From positions 186,267-250,266 of the forward strand of contig NZ_SDLI01000002.1 of NCBI RefSeq assembly GCF_004123195.1: a stretch of 64,000 bases of DNA, written 5' to 3'. Below, piece after piece: positions 8,879-17,365 of the stretch; positions within the stretch are counted from its first letter, which is position 1, and each line of letters opens with the position of its first letter. Position numbers and translations under genes: made by a program. The stretch is from Ammoniphilus sp. CFH 90114 (GTDB taxonomy: Bacteria; Bacillota; Bacilli; Aneurinibacillales; RAOX-1). The notes under the pieces are model-generated. The model did no database searches and was not told where the DNA came from. It saw only the letters and a list, made by a program, of their open reading frames with translations.

Positions 8879-9325
8879 ATGGCTAATTCACTTCGTGAGA
8901 TTATGACAACAGATGTCGAAACAGTTACTTTACTAGATAATGTGTATGAAGTGGCTTGTAAAATGAGAGATCATAACGTGGGCGTTATCCCTGTTGTTGA
9001 TGAAAATCAACACTGTATTGGAGTCATAACTGACCGCGATATCGTTGTTCGAGGATTGGCTGAGAAGAGAGAAGGATCTGCTAAGGTAGAGCAGGTGATG
9101 AGTACAGAACTAATCACATGTTCTCCTGATACGAGCATTGATGAGGCAGCTAAAAAGATGGCAAAAGAACAAATCCGTCGTGTGCCTGTTGTAGAGAATG
9201 GACGCCTTGTTGGAATTGTAGCTATGGCTGACCTTGCTACTCATAGCAGATATGTTAATGAAGCGGGCTATGCTCTTAGTGAGATCTCTGAGCCAACTGG
9301 ACAGCATTCTCAAGGTGTACAATAA
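8879..9325 (+). CDS. Tandem CBS-domain protein
   Basis: 148 aa made almost wholly of two CBS domains (about residues 5-62 and 72-130): IMTTDVETVTLLDNVYEVAC and GVIPVVDENQHCIGVITDRD, then VMSTELITCSPDTSIDEAAK and RRVPVVENGRLVGIVAMAD. Such stand-alone CBS pairs bind adenine nucleotides and act as energy or stress sensors; B. subtilis YhcV has the same layout. AAAGGAGGG lies 7 bases before the ATG. The ligand and partner are unknown. A terminator follows. Confidence 0.9.
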   Translation: MANSLREIMTTDVETVTLLDNVYEVACKMRDHNVGVIPVVDENQHCIGVITDRDIVVRGLAEKREGSAKVEQVMSTELITCSPDTSIDEAAKKMAKEQIRRVPVVENGRLVGIVAMADLATHSRYVNEAGYALSEISEPTGQHSQGVQ

Positions 9326-9341
9326 TACGAACGTTTTTTCG

Positions 9342-9371
9342 AAAAAGTCCCATGAAGTGGGGCTTTTTTGT
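9342..9371 (+). terminator. Rho-independent terminator
   Basis: AAAAAGTCCCA pairs with TGGGGCTTTTTT (one G-T pair) around GAAG, followed by T residues. Confidence 0.8.
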
Positions 9372-9455
9372 TTTTGACTTGATTTTAAATGATGGTGCAA
9401 GTACACTTTTGTTATCTATATTCGTCCGGTTGCCTGAAAAAGGAGTTAAGCCATC

Positions 9456-10052
9456 TTGAGTCGAAAACCAAAGAAAAAGAAAGAACGAAAAAAAAATCAG
9501 ATTTTTACTCGCTGGGCATTAGTTATATCCATTTGGACATTTTTTACAGCTATAGGTATTAGTATGATTAGCCAGTTATTGTTAAGGGAATCTTCCTTAT
9601 TGCTCGCCCTTATTACCTTACTAAGTATTGTCGTTATCGGTACCGTATCTGATATTATTGCAGTTGCCATTACAGCGGCTGATATTAGCCCATTTAATGC
9701 GATGGCTTCTCGTAAGATTTATGGGGCCCGCAAGGGCATTCAAATGATTCAAAACGCGGAGAAATACGCGAACTTCTTTGCAGACGTTGTTGGAGATGTT
9801 CTTGGTTACATTGCCGGGTTTGCGGGGGCGACATTAGTTCTTCAGATTGTTCGACTAACGGATCAGTTGACTGTTTATGAATCGGTTGTATCTATTATTG
9901 TGGCAGGCTTATCTAGCTCGGCTATTGTAGGAAGCAAGGCCATCGGGAAGAATATTGCGATCCATAATAGTACGAAGATTGTTCTTGGTTTTGGGAAGAT
10001 ATTAACATTTTTATCTGAACTTAAGCCTAGCTACAGTAGAGTAAGAAAGTAA
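9456..10052 (+). CDS. DUF21/CNNM-like membrane protein lacking CBS domains
   Basis: 198 aa with a very basic N-terminus (SRKPKKKKERKK) and about four hydrophobic segments. The stretch AITAADISPFNAMASRKIYG followed by ARKGIQMIQNAEKYANFFAD resembles the transmembrane DUF21 domain of CorB/CorC/CNNM magnesium-handling proteins (small residues in helix 2, then a cytoplasmic R-G-A-x2-G-I-x-N-A-x-K turn). The CBS and CorC-HlyC domains usual in that family are absent. The TTG start is supported by AAAGGAG. It lies 26 bases before the flavoprotein gene, probably in one operon. Family call is tentative. Confidence 0.6.
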   Translation: MSRKPKKKKERKKNQIFTRWALVISIWTFFTAIGISMISQLLLRESSLLLALITLLSIVVIGTVSDIIAVAITAADISPFNAMASRKIYGARKGIQMIQNAEKYANFFADVVGDVLGYIAGFAGATLVLQIVRLTDQLTVYESVVSIIVAGLSSSAIVGSKAIGKNIAIHNSTKIVLGFGKILTFLSELKPSYSRVRK

Positions 10053-10078
10053 TAGAATATTTCTCAAGAGTGGTGTAC

Positions 10079-10999
10079 ATGGAAAAGAAATATGATGTAA
10101 TTGTCATTGGAGCAGGTGCAGCGGGTGTATCGGCTGCCATATGGTGCAAGCGTTTGGATCTTACTATTTTATTAATTGAGAAGCAAGCCAAAGTAGGGGG
10201 ACAGTTGCATCGGGTAGGGAATCCTATCATTGATTATCCAGGCATTATGGCTAGTCATGGTATACAGCTGGCTGAGACACTGCAAGAGCATATCCAAGCC
10301 CTTCATATTCCCGTTCTACAAGCGGAGGTATTACAGATTCATGAGGGTCGAAGAGAGGTTATAACTGAAAAAGGATCCTTCCATTGTGAATATCTCATTG
10401 TTGCTACAGGAGTGAAAGATAGACTTCTTCGCATCCCAGGTGAAAAAGAAATGCTGGATCGAGGGGAACAGTATTCCACAACGAAAGAGAAACATCGTTT
10501 TGAGGGGCAGAAAGTCCTTGTGGTAGGTGGAGGGGATCGAGCTATAGAAGGGGTTCTTAATGTGGCTGATATAGCAGAACATACTTGGCTTGTACATCGT
10601 GGGTCCCATTTTAGAGCACAACAAAGATTTGTAGAGGCTGTACATAAGCATCCTAACATTACGATCTTCATGCAGTCAGAGCTTACGGAAATTGTAGATC
10701 AACACACATTAAAGGCAGTTCGGTTGCGGGTGCAAGGAAGAGAACAACTGGTCCATGTGGACCGAGTGCTGGTGCGGATAGGGATGGAACCGGAAAATCA
10801 ACTGCTTCAAGGAATGGTTCTTCATAAATCGGATGGATCCATAACAGTAGATGAATTCTATCGAACGTCAGTGCCTTGGATTTTTGCAGTGGGGGATCTT
10901 GTTACGGCTCCAGAGCTGCGGAGTGTTTCTTGGGCCGCTGGACAGGGGATGGTGGCAAGTAAGTCTATTTTATTGGATCGTATGAGAGAGAAGGGGTAG
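10079..10999 (+). CDS. Thioredoxin-reductase-like FAD/NAD(P) oxidoreductase without redox CxxC
   Basis: 306-aa two-dinucleotide-fold flavoprotein: FAD motif VIGAGAAGVSAAIW, GGQLHRVGNPIIDYPG, ATGVKDR, NAD(P) motif VLVVGGGDRAIEG, and the C-terminal FAVGDLVTAPELRS FAD motif. In thioredoxin reductase a CxxC pair lies just before the NADPH fold; here that segment reads GEQYSTTKEKHRFEG, so both cysteines are missing. This fits the ferredoxin/flavodoxin-NADP reductase branch or an enzyme with another electron acceptor. The start at 10079 has AAGAG about 10 bases upstream; a GTG at 10070 is possible. It probably shares a transcript with the DUF21-like gene. Confidence 0.82.
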   Translation: MEKKYDVIVIGAGAAGVSAAIWCKRLDLTILLIEKQAKVGGQLHRVGNPIIDYPGIMASHGIQLAETLQEHIQALHIPVLQAEVLQIHEGRREVITEKGSFHCEYLIVATGVKDRLLRIPGEKEMLDRGEQYSTTKEKHRFEGQKVLVVGGGDRAIEGVLNVADIAEHTWLVHRGSHFRAQQRFVEAVHKHPNITIFMQSELTEIVDQHTLKAVRLRVQGREQLVHVDRVLVRIGMEPENQLLQGMVLHKSDGSITVDEFYRTSVPWIFAVGDLVTAPELRSVSWAAGQGMVASKSILLDRMREKG

Positions 11000-11018
11000 T
11001 TTAAGGTTTACCTTAGAA

Positions 11019-11933
11019 CTACTCCTTTGCTATTCTTAGTCGATCTTCAAAAGCTTTAAGAGCATTATACCCTTGTTGTTGGAGCCTCCAATTTTTGGCG
11101 GCAACTTCAATTAATCCAGCAATATCACGACCTGGGCGAACAGGGATCTCGATGTGTCGGATGGTGACATCCAAATAAGTGACAACGTTTTGTTCCACGC
11201 CTAGTGCATCGTAGTGATGTTTTTCTTTCCAAGGAGACAATAGAATGTCTAAATTAACTTGTGTCTCCTGTTGGAATGAACCGGACCCATACAACCTTGG
11301 AATGTCTACCAATCCGATGCCTCGTAAAGACAAGAAGTCCCGGTTACTTTGGTTATGAGTACCGAGAAGTGTGACAGGATCAATCTGTTTCAATATCACC
11401 AAGTCATCTGATACTAGGCGATGTCCTCTCTCAACGAGAGCAAGTGCTGCCTCACTTTTACCGATTCCACTCTCCCCACGGAGGAGGATCCCCACTCCAA
11501 ATACATTTAAACATACTCCATGGATCCCAATTTCCTTTGCTAAAGCTTTTTCTAGAAAATTATTTAATTTGGAGAGAAACTTGGTGGTCTTCTCTGGTGT
11601 TCGCAAGAGAGGAACCTGCTCCTTGGTGCAATGCTTCTCAAAATAGGTCAAGTCCTCTTGGCCTCTCGTAATGATAAAACAAGGAGGGTGCTTGGCGACG
11701 ACTGCGCCAATTCTACTGTCCCGTTCTACGTGGGATAAAGAGTGGAGGTAGGTAATCTCTTGTCTTCCCAGAATTTGAATTCTCTCCATAGGGAAATGTT
11801 CGAGAAAACCAGTGAACTCAATTCCAGGGCGATGAATGTCATCATGAATGACGTCTCGAGATAATCCTTCATGACCAGCTAGAACCTCTAGATGCATGGT
11901 TTCAACGATTTCTTTTATCGATATCTTTTTCAC
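11019..11933 (-). CDS. hprK: HPr kinase/phosphorylase-like protein, divergent
   Basis: 304 aa, the usual length for HprK, which phosphorylates HPr on Ser46 in carbon catabolite control. Seen: RPGIEFTGF in the N-domain; IHGVCLNVFGVGILL with the catalytic His; the P-loop GESGIGKS; GHRLVSDD with paired Asp; and IPVRPGRDIAGLIEVAAKNW near the C-terminus. The usual LEIRGLGIINV signature is replaced by LSLRGIGLVDIPRLYG, and it is not next to lgt as hprK normally is. The GTG at 11933 follows AAGGGGG; a longer frame to 12026 would run through a terminator. It may be a paralogue of the canonical gene. Confidence 0.82.
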   Translation of the reverse strand: MKKISIKEIVETMHLEVLAGHEGLSRDVIHDDIHRPGIEFTGFLEHFPMERIQILGRQEITYLHSLSHVERDSRIGAVVAKHPPCFIITRGQEDLTYFEKHCTKEQVPLLRTPEKTTKFLSKLNNFLEKALAKEIGIHGVCLNVFGVGILLRGESGIGKSEAALALVERGHRLVSDDLVILKQIDPVTLLGTHNQSNRDFLSLRGIGLVDIPRLYGSGSFQQETQVNLDILLSPWKEKHHYDALGVEQNVVTYLDVTIRHIEIPVRPGRDIAGLIEVAAKNWRLQQQGYNALKAFEDRLRIAKE

Positions 11934-11991
11934 CTCTACACCCCCTTGTAAACCGTATAAGGGTAGGTTTCCTCGAAGATTTACGTTTGAT

Positions 11992-12024
11992 AAATAGAAA
12001 GAAGGCCCAGTTATCCGGGCCTTC
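11992..12024 (-). terminator. Minus-strand terminator of the permease gene
   Basis: GAAGGCCC/GGGCCTTC with an 8-base loop, followed on the minus strand by CTTTCTATTT. It separates the permease from hprK. Confidence 0.7.
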
Positions 12025-12039
12025 AATAAGAGAGGTTAA

Positions 12040-13428
12040 TTAAAGTAAAAACATGGCTACCACCGTTGTAACCGCAAGACCGATTACGACAGGTACAAGA
12101 TTTCTTCTGGCTAAGTCAAAAGGACTTACGTTACAGATGGCAGCCGCGGGGATAAGCGCCCAAGGAATCAGTGTCCCTCCTCCAACCCAGATAGCAGCGA
12201 TTTGCCCTAGGGCTGTAAGGGTAGCAATACCCGTTCCTATGGCCGCGCTAAAAAGCTGGGCAATGGAACCTGTGAGAGCGATACCCGAGAATCCTGAACC
12301 ATCTAAGCCCGTAATGGCACCAACAGCCGTTAACGTGATAGCACTAACGGGAGCATTGAGTGGGACAACAGAAGCAAGGGCAACCCCCAAGTCATTGACA
12401 ATCCCATGAGAGCTGGCGGGAAGCACATCTCCAATGATTTTCGTGATCCCGGAATCTCCGAGATAAAAGAAGGCAGCAATAGGAATGACGGGGCCGAAGA
12501 CTTTAAAACCAAATTGAAATCCTTCAATAAAATAATCCGTTATTTTTTCCATTCGTTTCTCTTTATAGTGGAGGAGAGTGGCCATAATCAAGATGATAAT
12601 GGCCGTCCCACCTACTAACGCCGTGGCATCTCCTCCTTGCAAGTCTAACATGACCATGGCTGCGACATCTAAAGCAAAGAAAAGGGGGATGACGAGGGCC
12701 ATAAGCTTGATCCAACGGCTAGGGGTCGTGGTGCGTCGCTTACTTTGTAAACTTCGTAACTGGTCTTTGTCTACGGTAAGCAGTCCCTTCTTCATATCTC
12801 TACGAAGAAACCAAAAAGCCGTCACGGTGGTAACTACACCCATAACTAACACAAGGGGAACGCTTGCACTCACAACATCACCTACAGGAATACCTGCAGC
12901 CCCTGCAGTTAGAGTAGGAGCGCCTTGGATAACAAAATCTCCTGACAAAGCGATACCGTGCCCAAAGAGATTCATAGCCATGGCGACGCCAAGTGCTGGT
13001 AAGCCGACTCGAAGGGCAACCGGGAGTAGGACAGCACCGATGAGAGCTACGGCCGGGGATGGCCAGAAAAACCAAGAAATAAGCATCATAACAATACCAA
13101 TGACCCAATAGGCCAATCCCGGTGATTTAATCAGTCCTGCCACTGGACTAATCATGATCTCATTAATGCCTGAGTCCGTCAGAATCTTACTCATGGCTAC
13201 GATTATACTGATTACGAGGATGGTACCTAGCAGCTCCGTAATGGCAAAGACAAAGCTGTTAAACACAGTACCCACAGATTGACTAATGGTACCTGTAGCA
13301 AGAAAACCGATAGTTAGAATTCCAACTATACAAGTTAACGTGGTATCTCGCCGCATAATCATGACTCCAATGATTAGCAAGACAAACAGGAGGTATACCC
13401 AGTGTAAAGGCAATAATTCGACACCCAT
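12040..13428 (-). CDS. Multi-spanning permease (ion-transporter superfamily, GntP/CitM-like)
   Basis: 462-aa inner-membrane protein with about 12 hydrophobic helices and a charged loop near residues 205-240. Gly/Pro-rich re-entrant-like segments are visible: FFWPSPAVALIGAVLLP in the first half, and VVPLNAPVSAITLTAVGAI and WVGGGTLIPWALIPAAAICN in the second half, the pattern of ion-transporter-superfamily secondary carriers of organic anions. The substrate is unknown. GGAGGC lies 7 bases before the ATG. It is transcribed alone towards hprK and ends in its own terminator. Confidence 0.75.
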   Translation of the reverse strand: MGVELLPLHWVYLLFVLLIIGVMIMRRDTTLTCIVGILTIGFLATGTISQSVGTVFNSFVFAITELLGTILVISIIVAMSKILTDSGINEIMISPVAGLIKSPGLAYWVIGIVMMLISWFFWPSPAVALIGAVLLPVALRVGLPALGVAMAMNLFGHGIALSGDFVIQGAPTLTAGAAGIPVGDVVSASVPLVLVMGVVTTVTAFWFLRRDMKKGLLTVDKDQLRSLQSKRRTTTPSRWIKLMALVIPLFFALDVAAMVMLDLQGGDATALVGGTAIIILIMATLLHYKEKRMEKITDYFIEGFQFGFKVFGPVIPIAAFFYLGDSGITKIIGDVLPASSHGIVNDLGVALASVVPLNAPVSAITLTAVGAITGLDGSGFSGIALTGSIAQLFSAAIGTGIATLTALGQIAAIWVGGGTLIPWALIPAAAICNVSPFDLARRNLVPVVIGLAVTTVVAMFLL

Positions 13429-13508
13429 AAAAAAGCCTCCTAAGATAGAAATGATACATACCTATTGAAAGGTTGTTATCAGCCTATGCTTAGGAGGAAA
13501 AAGAGTTC

Positions 13509-13946
13509 TTATTTTTTACTTTTTACTTTGACCGGTAAGTCCGTTTTTGTCATTTTCACAACGGTCACAGGGTAGGTAATGACGGAAGCCGCCATTCCCT
13601 GTGGCTTTTTCTCCTCATAAGTAATGACGAGTTTTCCATCACTATGTTGGACGTTGTCAATGATAACAGAGTAACCTGCTGATGGGCGCTGTCCCAAAGC
13701 AATGACAACATAGGTATGCCCATTTTTATGAATGACCTTAGATCCACCCTTCTGTTTCATTGATTTTGCGACATCATCCACAAACGCGGGGTACGGAGCT
13801 TTGAGTAACTCGAAGTTCACAGTAGCGTCCTTCCTTTCTTGTGTACCAGGTCCTGCAGCTTGGACGGTGCAGCCTGTAACAATGGCTAATGATAAGAGTA
13901 GACAAAAAATGACCTGCCAATTTATGTCTATGCCGAAACGCTTCAT
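13509..13946 (-). CDS. Lipoprotein with PrcB-like C-terminal domain
   Basis: 145 aa. The N-terminus is a lipoprotein signal: MKRFGIDINW, a hydrophobic stretch, then lipobox VTGC with Cys26 as the likely lipidated residue. The mature part contains YVVIALGQRPSAGYSVII and a strand-rich end (SVITYPVTVVKMTKTDLPV), as in the PrcB C-terminal domain found in protease-complex subunits and other secreted proteins. The ATG at 13946 is chosen for GGAAGG 10 bases upstream; a start at 13973 adds nine residues. Location: outer face of the membrane. Partner unknown. Confidence 0.75.
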   Translation of the reverse strand: MKRFGIDINWQVIFCLLLSLAIVTGCTVQAAGPGTQERKDATVNFELLKAPYPAFVDDVAKSMKQKGGSKVIHKNGHTYVVIALGQRPSAGYSVIIDNVQHSDGKLVITYEEKKPQGMAASVITYPVTVVKMTKTDLPVKVKSKK

Positions 13947-14043
13947 GAGAAACACATCCTTCCAATGATTCATTAAGTTTAGTATGAATTTTTTTCTTAT
14001 AGGGTATCCGTGTTATAGTAGGAACAGTGAGGTGTTGAGGGTC

Positions 14044-15861
14044 ATGTTATGGACAGAAACGGTTGGAATGCTTTCAGACCGAGTGAAAAAGCAAATTATA
14101 CAAGAACATGGAGAATCAGGAGAAGATTTAAGCTTCGTCCTAGAGCCTGAATATATAGACCGGTGTTGGAAGGGACTTGCGGCGGACGAGCAAGATGTTA
14201 TTCGATATTTTATAAGTGAAAAGGGGGAGGACTTTTTAACTTATCGCGAGATGGAGCAAGGGGATCCTCGTATCTCCACTGCAAGATTTCGCGTCGCGCT
14301 CACCCGTCTTCGACGATTAGGATTCATATTTACATTAAGACGATTGTGGGGAGAATTGGCCTATGTGATGCCACGCGAACTGTTAACCTTATTCCGGAGA
14401 CAGATGGTTTCTGAAAACCTATCTTGGAAAAGGGGACGAACGCTTCCCGCCCCGACATCATATCACATTCTACAGGACATATTGCAAGCGTTAAATAATG
14501 TCAGATATCATCCGTTGGAGCTCACCAAAAAAGGTACAGTAAGCAAGAAAAGTATACGGCAGTTGTTTACTGGATTACAGATGGACAAGGAAATGTTCCC
14601 CTCATCCCTAAACCTCCCTCCCTGTCTTCCACCGTATGACAAGCATGAAGCGATTTTATTAGATTTGTTGTCTAGGTGGGAGCTTCTCGAAGTGAGAGAG
14701 GATGGGCTCCATTTGGGAAATGTTGATCGTTGGATTCAGAGAACCCATCGTGAAAATCTGATTCAATTTTGTGATCTGCTTTATGCCTATTTGGACTTGT
14801 CTCCACGCATGCAGTTTTATTGGGATATTACCTTCGGGTTAGAACGGAACCAAGTGTTCTCGGTAAGAAGCATCCTAGCTTCAATGAAGGAAGATGCTCC
14901 AACCTACGAATCTGTAGTTTCTCAGTGGATAAAGCCTCTAAGTCAAATGGGGATTATTCATTCCGTACAAATAAAGGATGACTCGTTATGGATGTGGAGA
15001 GAAGAGAACGAATGGCCGAATTCGCCTATATACGTGCAACCGAATTTTGAGATACTTCTTCCTGCTTTTTCATCTTTAAAGATCAAATGGGAGCTTCTTT
15101 CTTTTTGTTCCCTAGAAAAAAAGGAAGAAATGTGGAGTCTTGTTCTTACTCGCCAGTCTGTTCAGCCCTACTTTAGTGCAGGGAATACGGCGAACGAGTT
15201 ACTAGCTCTACTGGAGCAGTACTCTGCTATTCCTTTGACTGACGCTATGAAGGAAGTCGTTTCTCAATGGGAGAAGGACTTTCAGCAAGTGTCTATCTTT
15301 GACTGCCGAATCATGCAGGTTAGCCATGCTGATTTAGCCCTAGAAATGGAGAGAATTCCAGCCATTTCTAGATTTATTCGGGCTAGGCTTGGAGAACGGG
15401 CCTTCATGATTCATGCGGTTGAGTTCGATCAGTTAAAGGATGAACTTGAAAAACGAGGATATCCGATTGGCTCTGTACAAGACCTTCTTGTCCATCAGCA
15501 GGAGCAGGAGATGTTGTCCTTACAAGTGTTTAAAACAGGTTTTCCTATATCCGTTGATTATAAGGTGGAAAGTGTTTTTCCCGAGCTCGAAGATGCCATA
15601 CCAGGGTTACGTCAACTTCCCAAGATGTGGTTATCGAATTATTCAAGCTATCATGAGTCGACTCTCAGAGAACTGATACAGAAAGCAGCTCAGCTAAAGA
15701 TGGAACTTCGGATGCAATGGAAAGGAAAAGAATATCGCCTGCACCCGGTTCAAGTGGTGAATAAAAATGGATATTGGCATGTACAAGGATTAGGCAACAG
15801 TAAGGAAGAGCAGGATATTAGACTCCAAGATATAGGTAATATTCAGATCCTATGGCCCTGA
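14044..15861 (+). CDS. Helicase-associated-domain protein (XPB/Ssl2 N-terminal-like)
   Basis: 605-aa soluble protein without Walker motifs, so not itself a helicase. The central part contains PIYVQPNFEILLPAFSSLKI and later ALEMERIPAISRFIRARL, resembling the XPB/Ssl2 helicase N-terminal and helicase-associated domain seen in Bacillales and actinobacterial proteins of unknown role. The N-terminal third looks like a winged-helix region (TYREMEQG.. and VALTRLRRLGFIFTLRRLWG). The ATG at 14044 is preferred with GTGAGGTG upstream; an ATG at 13984 has none. Function unknown; a DNA-transaction role is inference. Confidence 0.7.
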   Translation: MLWTETVGMLSDRVKKQIIQEHGESGEDLSFVLEPEYIDRCWKGLAADEQDVIRYFISEKGEDFLTYREMEQGDPRISTARFRVALTRLRRLGFIFTLRRLWGELAYVMPRELLTLFRRQMVSENLSWKRGRTLPAPTSYHILQDILQALNNVRYHPLELTKKGTVSKKSIRQLFTGLQMDKEMFPSSLNLPPCLPPYDKHEAILLDLLSRWELLEVREDGLHLGNVDRWIQRTHRENLIQFCDLLYAYLDLSPRMQFYWDITFGLERNQVFSVRSILASMKEDAPTYESVVSQWIKPLSQMGIIHSVQIKDDSLWMWREENEWPNSPIYVQPNFEILLPAFSSLKIKWELLSFCSLEKKEEMWSLVLTRQSVQPYFSAGNTANELLALLEQYSAIPLTDAMKEVVSQWEKDFQQVSIFDCRIMQVSHADLALEMERIPAISRFIRARLGERAFMIHAVEFDQLKDELEKRGYPIGSVQDLLVHQQEQEMLSLQVFKTGFPISVDYKVESVFPELEDAIPGLRQLPKMWLSNYSSYHESTLRELIQKAAQLKMELRMQWKGKEYRLHPVQVVNKNGYWHVQGLGNSKEEQDIRLQDIGNIQILWP

Positions 15862-15943
15862 AGAAAATTGGAAGCGGCTGAGAAAGAGGCAAAGTGTCAT
15901 TTTTTAAGGTATAATAGAAGAGAGATGAGGTGACTAATGACCG

Positions 15944-16396
15944 ATGATTGCTCAAGAGCTTAACATCGTTGAAGTGCTGGGGACAGCGCAGGATATAGCA
16001 GATATGATTATGGCCTCTGAGGAGATGAAAGAATATCTAGAAGCCAAGAAGGCTCTAGCTCAAGATCAGGAGGCTCAAAATAAAATGGCCGGGTTTCAGC
16101 GGTTGAAAGAGGACTACGAAGAAGTTCAGCGCTTTGGGAAGTATCATCCCGACTATGATCGGGTAAATCGACAAGTTCGGGAGATGCGTCGAGAGCTTAA
16201 GTCTATTGCTACCATTGAAGCCTTCAAGAAGGCAGAGAGTATCTTAGATGATCTACTCTATCACGTGTGCCGCACCATTGCTGATGGGGTCTCGGAAGCC
16301 ATTAAAGTCCCAAGTGATAATCCGCTCTACAATCTCGGTGGAGGCGGATGCAGCACAGGAGGCTGTGGGACAGGTGGGGCCTGCGGTTGCGGTTAA
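15944..16396 (+). CDS. ylbF: YlbF, Y-complex (YaaT-YmcA-YlbF) subunit
   Basis: 150-aa cytosolic helical protein. With YmcA and YaaT, YlbF forms the Y-complex that directs RNase Y to certain mRNAs and affects competence, sporulation and biofilm formation (established in B. subtilis). The match is clear: EEVQRFGKYHPDYDRVNRQV, then VSEAIKVPSDNPLYNL. The tail GGGGCSTGGCGTGGACGCG holds the four-cysteine motif implicated in [4Fe-4S] binding. GATGAGGTG precedes the ATG by about 11 bases and a TATAAT hexamer lies at 15910. Its stop overlaps by 4 bases the end of a convergent gene. Confidence 0.92.
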   Translation: MIAQELNIVEVLGTAQDIADMIMASEEMKEYLEAKKALAQDQEAQNKMAGFQRLKEDYEEVQRFGKYHPDYDRVNRQVREMRRELKSIATIEAFKKAESILDDLLYHVCRTIADGVSEAIKVPSDNPLYNLGGGGCSTGGCGTGGACGCG

Positions 16397-16704
16397 ACCT
16401 GTGGAGGATTTCGGAGCACGCAGTCTTCCCCGCATTGTTTACCACAACAGAAGCTTTTGGCTAATGGGTACAGAAAACGAAAGCGATAGACATGGTTGTG
16501 CTTAAAGGTTCTAACATAGATTAATTCATAATGAAGTGATGTATCCATTACAAGTCGATCGGCCGTCTGAGTGATCAGGCGGCTTATTTCTTGCCATGTT
16601 TGAATGGATTGTACATATAAGAAAGGAATACCCGCAAGAAATCGCTGATCCACGCTAAGGATCAAAGGATGACTGCGTAAATCTTCCATAAATCGCTTTA
16701 TCAC
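16393..16704 (-). CDS. Small protein with C-terminal cysteine cluster
   Basis: 103 aa. The body is soluble with mixed charge; the C-terminus reads FCCGKQCGEDCVLRNPP, four cysteines in ten residues, a likely metal or Fe-S site. No family recognised. The GTG at 16704 follows GGAGGG by 7 bases; a longer frame to 16752 has no ribosome site. It lies between ylbF and ylbG on the opposite strand, and its 3' end overlaps ylbF by 4 bases. Function unknown. Confidence 0.65.
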   Translation of the reverse strand: MIKRFMEDLRSHPLILSVDQRFLAGIPFLYVQSIQTWQEISRLITQTADRLVMDTSLHYELIYVRTFKHNHVYRFRFLYPLAKSFCCGKQCGEDCVLRNPPQV

Positions 16705-16893
16705 TGTAGAACCCTCCCTTCTTTGGGAACTATAAGACGAATCATTATGCATTAGGTATTGCGCAAAATGATAATTCTGTCATAGGATGTAGTTAAAACG
16801 CTTGCGCAGAGATTGGGGACATGATACCATTTTTCTAGCGTGATTTCCAAGAGAAAACATTTTATCCCTGAATATGGGTATAAGGGGGTAGCT

Positions 16894-17223
16894 ATGAGAG
16901 AGAGGCGAGTAGGTCTTGCCGTTTGGGTCAAGAGTAATAAGGCGGCCCGAAACTTGCGACGATACGGGAACATACACTATGTATCCCGACGATTGAACTA
17001 TGTAAGTATGTACGTCAAGGCGGATGAAGTAAACCAGCTGTTGGAAAAAATTCAGCGACTAGACTTTGTAGTGAGGGTTGAACGTTCGCACCGCCATGAA
17101 ATCCCAACAGAATACAAGAATTCCAAGCCGGATAAGGCGAAGGAATATGACTATAAGTTGGAGGAAAAGCGGATCGGACTCGTTGAAGAGATCGACCCAG
17201 CTAGAGTATTACAAATAAAATAA
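16894..17223 (+). CDS. ylbG: YlbG-family protein (UPF0298)
   Basis: 109-aa cytosolic protein. The first 90 residues match Bacillus YlbG: RRVGLAVWVKSNKAARNLRR, YGNIHYVSRRLNYVSMYV and NSKPDKAKEYDYK. The extra C-terminal 20 residues (EKRIGLVEEIDPARVLQIK) extend beyond the 90-aa B. subtilis protein. Function unknown. The ATG at 16894 has TAAGGGGG 5 to 6 bases upstream; a frame from 16840 is longer but unsupported. ylbF-ylbG adjacency is conserved in Bacillus, here broken by one inserted opposite-strand gene. Confidence 0.9.
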   Translation: MRERRVGLAVWVKSNKAARNLRRYGNIHYVSRRLNYVSMYVKADEVNQLLEKIQRLDFVVRVERSHRHEIPTEYKNSKPDKAKEYDYKLEEKRIGLVEEIDPARVLQIK

Positions 17224-17236
17224 TCTTTACTTTATG

Positions 17237-17266
17237 AAAAAACTCCTTTCTCGAGGAGTTTTCTTC
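17237..17266 (+). terminator. Rho-independent terminator of ylbG
   Basis: AAAACTCCT/AGGAGTTTT with a six-base loop, then a CT-rich tract. Confidence 0.8.
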
Positions 17267-17365
17267 TACTATTAGGGTAATTGGTTCCGTACGTTATACA
17301 TATTCCAATGCAAATATTATGAAAAGTATTCTTCATAAATAGGATTTTGAGAGGAGATCTTTTTC

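Noticed and set aside
12053-13468. Several plus-strand frames opposite the permease gene
   Set aside because: Antisense shadows of a clear membrane protein; no ribosome sites.
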